Part shown: in pieces, positions 1-11,885 of the stretch
Layout of the letters: each line of letters opens with the position of its first letter
Position numbering within the stretch: position 1 is the stretch's first letter
Source of the DNA: Tragulus kanchil
Lineage: Eukaryota; Chordata; Mammalia; Artiodactyla; Tragulidae
Reading direction: 5' to 3'
Assembly (NCBI GenBank): GCA_022376925.1
Contig: JAIOJX010000025.1
Coordinates: forward strand, 185,565,801 to 185,629,800
DNA: 64,000 nucleotides
Notes under the pieces: model-generated
Told to the model about the DNA's origin: nothing
Database searches by the model: none
Seen by the model: the letters and a program-made list of their open reading frames with translations, nothing else
Program-made: the position numbers and the translations under genes

Positions 1-265
1 CCCGACTGTCCACTGGGAGACCGGATGCTGCCGGTGAAGCTCCGCAACGCGGGTCAGACGCAACGGCTCACGGGAAAGGCCCTGGTGCTGGGAAGGACGG
101 AGGGCAGAGGAGAAGCGGACGGCAGAGGACCGGACGGCTGGAGGGCATCACACGGCCAACGGGCGCGAGCTGCAGCAGGCTCCGGGAGACGGGGAGGGGG
201 GAAGCCTGGCGGGCGGCCGTCTGTGGGGTCGCAGAGTCAGACACGACTGAGCGAGTGGACTGGCC
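1..265 (+). mobile_element. BovB LINE, 3' end fragment
   Basis: Matches the end of BovB: a degraded 'GGAAAGGCCCTGGTGCTGGG' segment, then GGCATCAC, GCTCCGGGAGAC, and the closing GGGTCGCAGAGTCAGACACG-ACTGAGCGAGT. It starts before the window and lacks the reverse transcriptase. Confidence 0.85.
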
Positions 266-1454
266 GACCACCCATCGGGATGCTGCCAGCCCCCGCTGCC
301 CAGGGAGCAGCACCCTCGGCTACGAGCTGGCCTCCCGCCAGCCGCCTCTGCACCGCCGGCCCTCAGGCCGCCTCGGCTCCCGGGCCGTGGTCAGCTGGAC
401 CACACTAGCCCAAGCTGGTCAGTCGGAATCTCCTTTCTGCACATCTTACCCAGGACTAGGAGCTCTCGGCCAGTTTAAGCCTCCCGACCTGAAGACACGT
501 GGACTCAGGCGCGACAGAGCTGCGGCGTTTAGGCCCAGAAGGGCCCCGGGTGAAAGTCAGTCACGGAGGAGCTGAGCAGCAGCCACGCCCTCCGGAGGAG
601 TGACCCAGCGGGGAGACGGGACGCCAGGCGGCCAGGGCGCGGCAGGGCTCCGGAGGCCTTCCTCCGCTCTGCTCAGCTGCCTGTGGAGCAGGGCTGCCCT
701 GGAAGGGCCTGCGACACCGTGTCCTTCTCAGAAATACTCATCTCAATGTTCATTAAGCTGCTGTGTGGCTTTCTTTTCACCCAAAAACTGCATCCAAAAG
801 ATTCTCAAGGCACAGGTCTTTGTACCTCAGAATGCAACACTTTCCCAGATCAGAGACCTGGAGTCATGAGGAAAGCCCCTCCGGCCTAGGCTCTCCACGG
901 ACCAAACCCGTCCCCCTGAACAGGCCCGTCACACCCCTGCCCTCAGCGTCCCTCTCCCCTACCTTCTCTAATTCAGCGTCCCCAACGAGCTCTTCCCAGC
1001 TAACACTCTTCCAAGTTACCACTCTTTCCTCTCTGACCAGCTGTGCTGATGACCAGGTACAGACCGACCTTACGGTTTGTTTGCCTCTCAAAATAGCTCG
1101 TCGGCGGTTGAGAGCAGGCTTCCTGTTCCGCGTGTCTCCGAGCCCCTCCCGGCAGCGTGGCGGGGAGGCCACAGGAAAGCACACGAGGATTTCTGATGAA
1201 CAGATGACAAGTCAAGCAGGAGAATTAACATTTTCTAGAACCTCTTGTACGAAAGGCAGTGTTGCAGGCATCGACACGCGACGCTCTAACTCTCACAACG
1301 ATGCTGTGAAGATCAAATCGGCCCACGTACAGGGGCATTAGCAGCGTGGGCCCGTTGGTTCACCTGTCTTTACGCAAATGCTGGCACAGGAAGCACGGGA
1401 TGGGCCACTGCTCGAGCCCCTTGACGTGGAGGACCCCAGGCGTGGCCCAGCCGT
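266..1454. other. No recognisable gene or repeat
   Basis: Unique-looking sequence. The part at 720-870 is less G+C-rich than its surroundings and could be conserved non-coding DNA, but nothing identifies it. Open frames here have no coding character. Confidence 0.4.
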
Positions 1455-1562
1455 CCCGGGAGATGGAAGCTAGTCTCGTCCCATTTTACAGGTGAGGAAA
1501 CGGAGGCTCCGGGGGTGCCTAGGGTTACGAAGCAAGCAAACGTCTGAGCCTCTCAGTGAGTC
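1455..1562 (-). mobile_element. MIR-like SINE fragment
   Basis: Contains CCCATTTTACAGGTGAGGAA followed by a GGAGGCTCCGGGGG stretch, the reverse of the MIR 3' core. Confidence 0.6.
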
Positions 1563-1628
1563 AGCGCTCGGCCTCAGGGGCCAAGGGCCTGGAGCCTCAG
1601 CCTCAGCGCCACTCCTTCCAGAGAACAG

Positions 1629-1662
1629 TCGGGCTGACGTCCTTTGGGAGGACGTCCTTTGA
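1629..1662. repeat. Short tandem repeat GACGTCCTTTG x2
   Basis: GACGTCCTTTGGGAG is followed by GACGTCCTTTGAGAG. Confidence 0.8.
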
Positions 1663-3128
1663 GAGTCCCTCGCAGCCCAGGGACTCTCGCGTCCTCTCCA
1701 GCAGCACAGCTCAGAAGCATCAACTCTTCACCGCTCCGCCTTCTTTATGGTCCAGCTCTCACATCCATGTATCACTGGAAAAACCACAGCTTTGACCACA
1801 CGACCCTGTCTAGGTCTGTCACATCCTTTCTTCCAAGGAGCCAGTGTCTTACAATTCCACGGCTGCAGTCACCATCTGCAGTGACTTTGGAACCCAAGAA
1901 AATAAAGTCTGTCACCGTTTCCATTGTTTCCCCATTTATTTGCTAAGGAGTAATGGGACCAGATCCCTTGATCTTAGTTTTCTGAATGCTGAGTGTTAAG
2001 CCAGCTTTTTCATTTTCTTCTCGTACCTTCATCAAGAGGCTCTTTAGTTCCTCTTTGCTTTCTGCCCTAAGGATAGTGGCATCGACATGCCTGAGGTTGT
2101 GGATATTTCTCCTGGCAACCTTGATTCCATATTGAACTTCACCCAGCCCAGCATTTTCCATGATGTACTCTGCATATAAATTAAATTAGCAGCATGACAA
2201 GATACAGCCTTGACGTATTCCTTTTCCAACTTGGAGCCAGGCCATTGCTCCGGTTCTAACCGTTGCCTCGACCTGCACACAGGTTTTTCAGGAGGCAGGT
2301 AAAGTGATCTGATATTTTATTTCCATCTCTCTAAGAACTTTCCACAGTTTCTTGTGATCCACACAGTCAAAGGTTTAAGCACAGTCAAGGAAGCAGAAGT
2401 ACATGTTTTTCCGGAATTCCCTTGCTTTTTCTACGATCCAGTGAATGTTGGCAATTTGATCTCTGGTTCCTCTGCCTTTTCTAAATGCAGTTTGTACATC
2501 TGGAAGTTCTCGGTTCATGTCTTGCTGAAGCCAGGTTGGAGGGTTTTGAGCATGACCTTGCTCGCATGTGAAATGAGCACAACTGCGTGGTGGTCTGAAC
2601 ACTCTTGGGCATTGCCCTTCTTTGGGACTGGAATGAAAACGGACCTTTACCAGTCCTGTGGCCACGGCTGCGTTTTCCAAATTTGCTGACATGTAGAGTG
2701 CAGCACTTTAACTGCGTCATCTTTTAGGATTTAACTGCGTCATCTTTTAGGATTTGAAATAGTTCAGCTGGAATTCCACCACCTCCACTAGTTTTGCTTG
2801 TGGTTATACTTCCTGGGGCCCACTTGACTTCACGCTCCAGGATGTGTTTCTAGAGCAGTGATCACACCATCATGGTTGCCCAGGTCCTTAAAACTTTTTG
2901 TCTGTAGTTCTTCTGCATGTTCCTGCCACCTCTTCTTAACATCTTCTGGTTCTGTGAGGTCCACACTGTTTCCATCCTTCACGGTGCCCGTCTTTGCATG
3001 AAAGGTCCCCTTGCTGTCTCTAATTCTCGTGTAGCAGTCTCTAGGCTTTCCCATTCTATTGCTTTCCTCTTTTTTTTTTTTTTGGCATTACTCACTTAAG
3101 AAGGTCCCTGTTATCAGAGCTTCCCTTT
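1661..3128 (-). mobile_element. BovB LINE fragment with degraded reverse transcriptase
   Basis: Minus-strand conceptual fragments match the BovB ORF2-type protein in order: KRWQEHAEELQTKSF with NHDGVITALE (2830-3054), NRELPDVQTAFRKGRGTRDQ and the WIVEKAREFRKNMYFCF block (2375-2692), then GIKVARRNIHNLRHVDATI and LLMKVREENEKAGL (1943-2161). The catalytic YADD has become HVDA, and the frame is broken by shifts and stops. This element moved by target-primed reverse transcription; the copy is dead. A 23-bp internal duplication lies at 2708-2753. Confidence 0.95.
2708..2753. repeat. 23-bp tandem duplication inside BovB
   Basis: TTAACTGCGTCATCTTTTAG-GAT occurs twice in a row within the dead BovB; related BovB copies have it once. 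Confidence 0.85.
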
Positions 3129-3850
3129 AAGGCTTGGGATCCACAAACACAGCAAGAGGACTTGCATGACCCACAACTTCTTACCTTCTAAAACTAGAAG
3201 TCCCTAAATACCAACCCACGCCTTAAGAAAAGTCATGAAAAGCTATTATGTATGTATGAAAATACTTTTGAAATTAGGTGAAACAGACAATTTCAGAGAA
3301 AAAATCAAATTGACAAATTGTTACAGAAAGCTTACACAAGCCACTTTCCCTAGAGAAAGCAAAGAAAGCCAATAAAGAGTCATCCTCCCTAAAAAGCACC
3401 AGGCCTGGACGGTTCCACTGGGGAGCTGCACTGAAGCTTAACCATCAGGGTGACCACATAGATTGTTCCAGAGGATGGAGACAGACACACAAGCGTCCAA
3501 TCCTTTCTTCTTTTAGGAGTAAGTATAAACACGATGCCTAAACGCGATGGAGACAGCACCGAAAGAAAACCAAAGGCCAGTCTTACTTAAAACACCAGCG
3601 TGAAAATTCCAAATGACATGTTAGCAAACAGAAGCCGCCACACGACCTAATGAAACCCATTCCGGGAAGGCAGGGAGGCTCCAGGTTAGAGAATCTGCTG
3701 CAGCCGCTCACCCATCAACAGGCCTCACCGGAAGATCCCGATTCCACAGATGACGGCAAGGCCTTCGAGAAAACCCAACGCTCGATCCTGATTTAAGTCC
3801 GCAAAACAGGAATCAGCACCGTCTCCCTTAGTGTGAGAAAACACATGCAC

Positions 3851-4195
3851 TCACTGTCGAGGCTGGATGGGTCCCCCTTTCCAGCTTTGTTGAAACCCAG
3901 CCCCCGATGTGACGGCCTGCGGAGGTGGAGCCTCCCAAAGGGAGGCGGTCAGGCCATGGGGGTGGCGCCTCCATGAACCAAAAAAAGGCCCAGAAAGCTC
4001 TCCTGTCCTTCCACCATGTGAGGTCACAGGGACAAGCTGGCCGCCTGTAACCCAGAGAGGGCCTTCATCCAAGCCAGAACAGGCTGGCATCCTGGGAGAG
4101 TCAGTCTCCGGAAGCATGAGACACTGCTTCTGGTTCTACAAGCCCCCTGTCTGTGATACGCTGTTACAGCAGCCCGGAAAGACTAAGACACTAAC
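3851..4195 (+). mobile_element. MaLR-type solo LTR remnant, copy 1
   Basis: Recognised by its order of motifs: a GGAGGTGGAGCC/GGGAGG block, CATGGGGGTGGCGCCTCCAT, CTTCCACCATGTGAGG, and the terminal TGTTACAGCAGCCCGGAAAG with ACTAAGACA. It is an old endogenous-retrovirus-like LTR with no internal genes. Confidence 0.7.
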
Positions 4196-4961
4196 ACACA
4201 AGGAGACCTCCTCCTCCTCAGGGAAGCAGCACTCCAGGCCGCCTCCGCAGGTCAGGAACTAGCCAGGGACGCCCACGCCCGCTCCCTGCGCTGGCTTAGT
4301 GCAGGCAAACACTTACGAATGGAAAGAACAGAACACAATAATCGCACGAAAAGCTATTATGTATGTATGAAAATACTTTTGAAATTAGGTGAAACAGACA
4401 ATTTCAGAGAAAAAATCAAATTGACAAATTGTTACAGAAAGCTTACACAAGCCACTTTCCCTAGAGAAAGCAAAGAAAGCCAATAAAGAGTCATCCTCCC
4501 TAAAAAGCACCAGGCCTGGACGGTTCCACTGGGGAGCTGCACTGAAGCTTAACCATCAGGGTGACCACATAGATTGTTCCAGAGGATGGAGACAGACACA
4601 CAAGCGTCCAATCCTTTCTTCTTTTAGGAGTAAGTATAAACACGATGCCTAAACGCGATGGAGACAGCACCGAAAGAAAACCAAAGGCCAGTCTTACTTA
4701 AAACACCAGCGTGAAAATTCCAAATGACATGTTAGCAAACAGAAGCCGCCACACGACCTAATGAAACCCATTCCGGGAAGGCAGGGAGGCTCCAGGTTAG
4801 AGAATCTGCTGCAGCCGCTCACCCATCAACAGGCCTCACCGGAAGATCCCGATTCCACAGATGACGGCAAGGCCTTCGAGAAAACCCAACGCTCGATCCT
4901 GATTTAAGTCCGCAAAACAGGAATCAGCACCGTCTCCCTTAGTGTGAGAAAACACATGCAC

Positions 4962-5306
4962 TCACTGTCGAGGCTGGATGGGTCCCCCTTTCCAGCTTTG
5001 TTGAAACCCAGCCCCCGATGTGACGGCCTGCGGAGGTGGAGCCTCCCAAAGGGAGGCGGTCAGGCCATGGGGGTGGCGCCTCCATGAACCAAAAAGAGGC
5101 CCAGAAAGCTCTCCTGTCCTTCCACCATGTGAGGTCACAGGGACAAGCTGGCCGCCTGTAACCCAGAGAGGGCCTTCATCCAAGCCAGAACAGGCTGGCA
5201 TCCTGGGAGAGTCAGTCTCCGGAAGCATGAGACACTGCTTCTGGTTCTACAAGCCCCCTGTCTGTGATACGCTGTTACAGCAGCCCGGAAAGACTAAGAC
5301 ACTAAC
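4962..5306 (+). mobile_element. MaLR-type LTR remnant, copy 2
   Basis: Second copy of the LTR at 3851-4195, present because of duplication 1. Confidence 0.7.
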
Positions 5307-5454
5307 ACACAAGGAGACCTCCTCCTCCTCAGGGAAGCAGCACTCCAGGCCGCCTCCGCAGGTCAGGAACTAGCCAGGGACGCCCACGCCCGCTCCCTGC
5401 GCTGGCTTAGTGCAGGCAAACACTTACGAATGGAAAGAACAGAACACAATAATC

Positions 5455-5769
5455 TCTACGCACAGCTGCCGTGAAAGTACCCCTAGAAAACCCAAGAGAA
5501 TCAATGATAAAACCAGGACCAAAAATGTTCATAGAGTAAGACGTACAAACACCACTGCTTTCGCAGATTTTTTATGACAAGCAATAAACAGAAGATATAA
5601 ATGAAAGAGAAAACTCCATTTAAAAAGGCATTTAAAATATAAAACAGTTGATAAATTAGCAACCAACATGTAAAACTTACATAAGGAAAATTTTAAACCG
5701 CTTCTGAAAGACAAAGAGTAGACTTGAACCAACAGAAAGCATCCCTTGCCTTTGGACTGAAAATTTCGC
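5455..5769. other. A+T-rich sequence, no feature recognised
   Basis: A+T-rich and possibly part of the neighbouring old L1. No gene signal. Confidence 0.4.
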
Positions 5770-6300
5770 ATCAGAAAGATGGCAATTCATTCCAAGTTAA
5801 AAGATAAATTTAATGCAAGCCCAACAAACATGTATCAGTTGTTGTTTTGTTTTGTGTCTTGAACTAGAAAAGTAGATTCTAAGATTTATAGTTGAAAATA
5901 AGAGATATCTAAGAAGAGGGACCAGCCGTATCCTCTACTAAAGCATAACAGAAAGGTCTATCATTTAAATGGTGTTATACTGATACATAAACTCCCAATA
6001 AGGCCAACAGGATGGAACAGAAAGTCCAGAAATAGACTCGAATCTATATAGAAATATAGCCTGTGATAAAGACAGTATCTCAAATCAGTGGGGAAAGACG
6101 GACCGCTACCCAACTGGGGTCAGGACAAGTGGGAGCCATTTGAGGAAAAAAAAAGAAAAAACTGAACACGTACATCTGACATTAGAGAAAAGGCTAAAGA
6201 TACTCTAGACTCTAACTTTGAAAAATGAAACTATCCAAGTCCTAGGAAAACACCAGCCCGTGAATTCCTTTCAAACCTTGGTCTGGAAACAGAGTTTCTA
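5770..6300 (+). mobile_element. Old L1 LINE fragment
   Basis: The order GGATGGAACAGAAAGTCCAG-AAATAGAC, then TGTGATAAAGACAGTATC with TCAGTGGGGAAAGACGGA, then GAAACTATCCAAGTCCTAGG matches the late ORF2 region of mammalian L1. It is diverged and without an open frame. Confidence 0.75.
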
Positions 6301-6369
6301 ACTATGACTCAGTCAGTATCAGATGTGAAAGCAAAGACCGACTGACGAGACTGCAGGAACAGACACGTC

Positions 6370-7400
6370 TGACCCCGCGCGAGGGCGGAGCTGTGGGCCG
6401 CATCCCCTCCCGTCCTGCACCGAACCCCTGCAGAAAGCACACCCCAAGAGCTCCCGGGCGGCTGAGGACTCGTGGCCGCGCGTCTGCCCCTCGCGCCGCC
6501 TCTCTCCCGGGGCTGGGTCCGCGCTCCGGCCCCCCGCGGCTGCACCGCAGGCGCCGCCCCGGACCCCGCAGCGGACCCCAGGCAGGCTGCGGGCCCCTCC
6601 AGACTCGGTCCCCGCCCCCAGACACCAGGCCCGCGGCCCCCGCCGCCCTGCTCGCCCCTCTCCCCGCCTCCTCTCGCGGGTCTGGTCCGCCGTGGAGACT
6701 CCAGCTGCCCCACCAGCGAGGAGCCCCTCTCTCCCGCCGCCTGCCCTGCCGCCAGGCGGGCTGTGGCCAAGGGCCGTGCCCAGCGCCGGCGCACAGCGGA
6801 CCCGCGACACGCGTCGGGGGAATGCACTCCCTCGCGTGTCCCTAGAACTCCGCAGCAGACACAATTCCTGAGATGTGCTTTGAAGAGTAACTTGCACAGG
6901 AAAGCCCGGGGCTGGTCCCCTCACTGTCACTAACCGCATCTCCTGCGACATGCTTAGAACGTGCACGTCGAAAGCAGGCAAAGGACAATCCTGGCGGGGA
7001 CACCTCGTCACACCGCCCGGCCCCCTGCTCTGCCGGGGCCGCGGAGCCGCGGGAGGACACGCGGTCGGGGCGCGGGGCACCGACCTGGCGCCGCTGCATG
7101 GAGGGGCCACAGCTCAGCAAAGCCCTTGCGTCGTTCCCCTCGTAGGGCTGCGCCGAGCCTCCACCCCCGGGCCTTCCCAGCACCCCCACAGCCTCCGCGG
7201 TCACCTGAGCCGGCTGCCTGGAGGCCGAGCGGAGAGCCTCCGACGGGCAGCCGCGCCTCAGAGGCCGGCGGGCTGGACAGGCTGCCCGGCCAGCCTCCAC
7301 TCGCTCACACTCTGGATGACCGCCCCGTGCGTGGCCGGCGAGCTGCGCACAGACCACAAAGCCCCCGGGACGCCCGCGCCCCGACGTAACGTGGGGACAG
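6370..7400. promoter_or_regulatory. CpG-rich block (possible internal CpG island)
   Basis: About 1 kb with dense CpG and no repeats. Long frames exist on both strands (up to about 260 codons) but are rich in Pro, Arg, Ala and Gly and lack any family signature. It could be an alternative promoter inside the inferred AFAP1 intron 1. Confidence 0.45.
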
Positions 7401-10095
7401 TCACAGCACCGGGGCGGCCGGCCAGGCCTCAGTGGGGATTCCAGAAGCTGCTGCGAATCAGCCTCTGAGTGCGGGACGTCCAGTCAGGGCCGCTGGTTTA
7501 ATCTGAGTCTGAAAAGAGAAAGTAAATAAGGTCCCTTCTCTTCTTGTCATGGCGTCTAAACCGGACTTTGGACAATCAGGGCCGGGTCTCAGCAATGACG
7601 CAGGTCAACATCCCAAAGCCAAGCTGTGTCTCTGAGCTGGGAGGCGCGTGCGTGAGGATCCTGAGTCCCGAGCAAGAGGGCCCTACGGAATCAGTACAAA
7701 AATCCACCGGATACATTCCTTCCAGAAATCGCCGTGGTTCTTAAAGGTTAACACAGGGATGCAAACCCTAATCCTGCTACTGTCTGTAGAAAGAAAAACA
7801 CAAAACCTACATCTGGGCGTATTTGTTATTAATCATAAAAACACGTGGACCCTGACCATACCGTAGGAACAGGATTTCCTGATTCACGAAGCATGATTCC
7901 TAAGCTGGTATGCGACGTAACAAAAACCAAGCCGGCTGCTGACGAGAGTTTTAAACAGGATATCAAGAGTCTATATTTTCATTCCACTTATAGCAATCCA
8001 ATTTAATTCAGAAATAAATCGTTAAATACAACCTCGCTGGAGACTGTGTTCAATGTCTTCACATGCAAGTCTCTGACCTCCAAGGGCTCCCCTTCTAGAG
8101 CAGTGGATACGCATCGGGACCCAGGGAACCCCAATCCTATGAAGACAGAGCCCCAGGCTGTCAGGAAACGCACCCTGACAGAGCTCCACCTCTGGAAAGA
8201 GGACCCACCGTGCGGACAACGGCCCGGGGCCACGGAGGCTGGAGCAGGAAGAGACACTCTCCCTCGCAAGGCCACAAAGTGGGCCAGTCAGAGGACGGAG
8301 AAAAAGGCAAACCGACCCTCTATTTATTCTAAGAGTTTTAAAAATATTTACTAAAAAAACTCGCAAAAATACTTGAAGACCCAACGGAGGGTTTGCGATG
8401 ATAAGCAAGACTCACGCAACCTCCACATCCCTGTTGGAGAGGCAAACCATATGCAATAAATACGGCCAGGGGTCAGGGCGGGTCCTGTGACAAAGCCTCC
8501 ACTGAGAATTTCAGTCAAAGTCCTAATCCCGACGCTCTGGGTCCTCTGCTCCTAACAACGGCCAGAAGGTGGAAACAGAAGAACAGGGACTTGCGGCCAA
8601 GGCCCGCGGAGGGCACAAGGTCCCCTCCTGTGACCCCGCCCTGCCCGACAGCCCTGGGGGTGGCGCCAGCTCTGGCCCACAGCTCCGAAGGGGCCGGGGC
8701 CATCCCTCCGGGTGGAGAAGCGCCACTCAACACGGGGCGACTTTAAACAGTCACAGCCGATGGGCTGAGAGGCTCTCAAGGGACCTGAGGCTGTTTGGAG
8801 GAGACGAGGGAGCGAAGCCGGGTCACACTTCAGCTTGCAAAGAAGGGCCGGCTAGTCTGCTTGTTACAAGATGATTGCAAATGAAGGAAAACCAGACGCC
8901 CCGGTTAAGGAGCGCAGTGCTGTCTGTGGAGGGAAGAGGCATGAGCCTGGGCCCCAGAACCCTTCCTCTCACGCGTACCTCAGCCACCTGGGCCAGGACC
9001 CTGGACTGTCTCTGGCTTCTCCGAGCTCACCAGCGGGAGCAGCCGCCGCCAATGGCTGCTGGACCGCGGGGATTCTCCGCCTTCCTGCGCGCCCTCAGGG
9101 CTCAGAAGTGCACACGTGGGGGCTGGAATCTCTAAGGCAGGAAACACTCCATTTCTCAAAAGACCCGGAGGCCCCTCAAGGCGGAATGGAAGGCTGCCCC
9201 GCCGGCCCACGCTCCGGCCACAAGCTGCCCGGCCGGAACACCTCAGGCTCCGCAGATGTCCAGAGGAAGCCCGGGGACGGCAGGCTTTGTGGAGGAGGCC
9301 AGCTGTCAGACATCGCGCTTCCTCTAACGGAGACCAGAGCGACTTCCTCCTCACACCTCCAACTAGATGAGCCACGTCTCTGCAGCCACCATCGGGTCTG
9401 AACTAACGAGTGACCTAACGACGTCACCGGGCGGGCACAGAGGAGGCAGCGGCCTCCTGGATTTGACAAAACCTCGAGGACCGCAGCCCTTTCCAGTGAG
9501 CAGCTCAAGGGCCTACGACTCCCCAGGACCCCGTCATAACCACAGGACATGGCGACGCCTCGGCCTGCCGGCGTCTCTGGTTTGCCATGCTAAAGCTCGG
9601 CAAGGACAACGCGGCTGAAACCTGTGCCCTGACCCTAGCCAGCTGTGCTGAAACTGCAGACCATCAGTCAAAGGGGCAAAGGGTGAGGGGGTCAGAGAGG
9701 AGCACAGGGCTGGAATCTCCTCCTCTAGATGGCGGGGCAGGAGGAGGTCAAAGCACGTGGCCTGTGGAAGAGGAACCAGAGCAGTCCTGGCCACGCCCTC
9801 TGTCTAGACCACGCCCTCCAGCCCCAGCCACGCCCTCTGTCCCAGCCACCTAGGATCAAGCAGGAGACCCAGGGCACAGAGAGAGGGAGGGATCTGCCCA
9901 GGTGTGCTGCTAGGGGGCAGCACTGGGGTCTCGGAGCTCTGCCCGGTCTAGAATGCCTACGCCACGCCACGAGCGGGCTGTGGCTGCCTTTCTGGTCAGG
10001 AAAGTGCCGTTCTGCAGGACGACACTACAGGATGTCTGAAAAGACCTAAGGCTGCCTTCGCAGCTCTACAGGGACCAGGACTTTAATGTCAAAAA
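7401..10095. other. No recognisable gene or repeat
   Basis: Mixed sequence. 7740-8050 and 8300-8480 are A+T-richer; the rest is G+C-rich. A short minisatellite lies at 9787-9847. Confidence 0.4.
9787..9847. repeat. Minisatellite-like CCACGCCCTC repeats
   Basis: CCACGCCCTC occurs three times within about 60 bp, separated by similar spacers (TGTCTAGA, CAGCCCCAG). Confidence 0.75.
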
Positions 10096-10106
10096 GCGAA
10101 AGCTAG

Positions 10107-10417
10107 GGGCTTCCCTGCTGGTCCAGTGGGTAAGGACACCACCTTGCAGTGCAAGGGGTGCCGGTTCGATCCCTGGCCTGGGAGGATCCCATGTGCTGCG
10201 GAGTGGCTGGACCGATGTGTCTGGTTACCGAGCCGGAGCTCTGGAGCACATGCGCCCAGAGCCGGTGCTCTGCGACAGTGGAGTCCACCGTGATGGGAGG
10301 CCCACACAGGCCAAAGAACAAAGATGGATGAAAACAGATAAATGAAAGACCAATAGAAGTGGCCCACCCGTCCCCTCCCTGCCCAACCGCCCCCCCACCG
10401 AAATAAAAAAAAAAAAA
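10107..10417 (+). mobile_element. CHR-type tRNA-Glu SINE, full length
   Basis: Starts GGGCTTCCCTGCTGGTCCAG and has intact Pol III boxes: A (TGGTCCAGTGG) and B (GGTTCGATCCC). The 3' domain (CCGAGCCGGAGCTCTGG) follows, then a poly(A)-rich tail. An 8-11 bp target-site duplication flanks it (GCGAAAGCTAG at 10096-10106, GCTAAAGCTAG at 10418-10428). Confidence 0.9.
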
Positions 10418-10540
10418 GCTAAAGCTAGAAGGATCTTTCCTAATGCTTCCTTCCTGTCTTCCAGACTGGGATACGGTGACCTCGTGCTTCCCAAACGCTC
10501 AAGCGCAAGAGCTCACTGGGTGGTCCAGTGACAACGCAGA

Positions 10541-10672
10541 TTCTGGGGGTCCCCCGTCCAGGTGGCGGTCCAGGGGTTAAGACTGCCTTCCAGGGCAGGG
10601 GGTGCAGTTCAATCCCTGGTCAGAGGAATAAGCTAAGATCCCATGTGCCGCTTGGCCAAAAAAAAAAAAAAG
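10541..10672 (+). mobile_element. CHR-type SINE, short form
   Basis: GGCGGTCCAGGGGTTAAGAC, then TTCAATCCCTGGTCAG, AAGATCCCATGTGCCGC and an A14 tail. Confidence 0.8.
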
Positions 10673-11384
10673 CCAAAACACATAAAACAAGCAATATTGT
10701 AACAAATTCAGTAAAGACTTGAAAAATGGTCCACATCAGAAAAAAAATGTAACAGCTTAAAACAACGAAAACACAGATGCTGATTCAGGAATGGGGCCTG
10801 AGAGTTCACACGTCTAAGGAACTCCCAGTCCACAAGCCACTGAGAGAAGCCAGGCCCTGAGCCACACCGAGTCTCACGCTCAAGGAACGGGCCTGTGCAG
10901 CACAGGCTTGGGCAGCAACAGCACTCCTTTAGCGGTAACAGAAACCCCGGCCATCGCTGGGCCTCCCCTACGACCTCAGTGAGCACCAGGGGCCTCAACA
11001 GAACCGACCTCCAACCACCAGCAGCGCAGGCCGGTGAGGGCAGAGCTAGCTAAGCAGCAGTGCCCCCACGACGGGCCTGCCTCGGGCTCGCGTCCTCCCA
11101 GCAGTCAGGGGAAAGTCAGGGTCAACCAGACCTAAGACGACTGACACCAGGGCTCAGTCTGCACACGAGGCTCTCTTTCTCCTCCTCCGCCTACGCCGGG
11201 AGGGAAAGTGCCCTTTCCGGCCTGACGCCTGTTTCCGTAAAGAATTGTACGAGGGCACAGCCACGCCACTCACTGCCATGTGGCCAGAGCCGCGCTCACG
11301 CGAGGAGAGCACGGTGAAGTGGCCGCAACCGCGAGCCAAAGCCTGAAACACCGACGGTGCGACCCTTCACGGGACGGGGCTGCG

Positions 11385-11782
11385 GCTGCTCAGGGGCCCG
11401 GTCATGGCCGACTCTCTGTGACTCCACGGACGGCAGCGCGCCAGGCCTCCCTGGCCCTCACCAGCTCGTGGACTTGGCTCAGACTCACGTCCGATCCACA
11501 GGCCACGCCATCCACCCATCTCTCCTCCTGCCCTCCGTCTTTCCCGCAGCAGGGTCTCTGCCCTCCCGACCCCTCTTCGCTCAGGTGGCCCAAGTGCTGC
11601 AGCTTCAGCTTCAGCGTCAGCGTCAGCCCTTCCCGTGAACACCCGGGGCTGGTATTCTTTAAGACGGACTGGTCTGATCCTCCTGCCGTCGAGCTCAATT
11701 CAACGCAGTCCAGTCACTCTCATCAAAGCCATGGTCTTCCCAGTAGTCAGCTATGGATGTGAGAGTTGGACCTCTTGACCAA
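11385..11782 (-). mobile_element. BovB 3' fragment with inverted 5' piece, copy 1
   Basis: 11385-11690 is minus-strand BovB C-terminus; its translation includes QSVLKNTSPGCSREG, KLKLQHLGHL and AREAWRAAVRGVTESR. Immediately right, 11715-11782 is BovB in plus orientation (AAAGCCATGGTCTTCCCAGT ending ATGTGAGAGTTGGACC), a region lying just upstream in the element. This is the 5'-inversion structure left by twin priming. Confidence 0.85.
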
Positions 11783-11885
11783 GGGATTCTCAAAAGACAC
11801 AGAGTAACCGTGAAATACTCAGTCCACTTGTGACAGTTCTGATTAGATGGACAAGAAAAAATTCGTTTTAAAAATCACAGTGCGG

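Larger units (their letters stand above)
3237..5454. repeat. Direct tandem duplication 1, unit about 1107 bp
   Basis: Copy 1 is 3237-4343 and copy 2 is 4348-5454, separated by the 4-nt filler GCAC. The copies align at a constant offset of 1111; the one difference I noticed is A versus G in the run near 3981/5092. Both contain a MaLR-like LTR. Probably an unmerged assembly overlap. Confidence 0.95.

Noticed and set aside
3851..4195. LTR remnants as part of an intact endogenous retrovirus
   Set aside because: No internal viral gene, primer-binding site or second distinct LTR is present. The apparent second LTR is the false duplicate.
6319..7110. 263-codon minus-strand frame as a gene
   Set aside because: It lies in a CpG-rich block with other long overlapping frames on both strands and has no recognisable domain.
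10140..10200. tRNA-like sequences in the SINE heads as tRNA genes
   Set aside because: A and B boxes are present, but the sequences continue into SINE bodies and cannot form an acceptor stem. They are retroposed tRNA-Glu derivatives.
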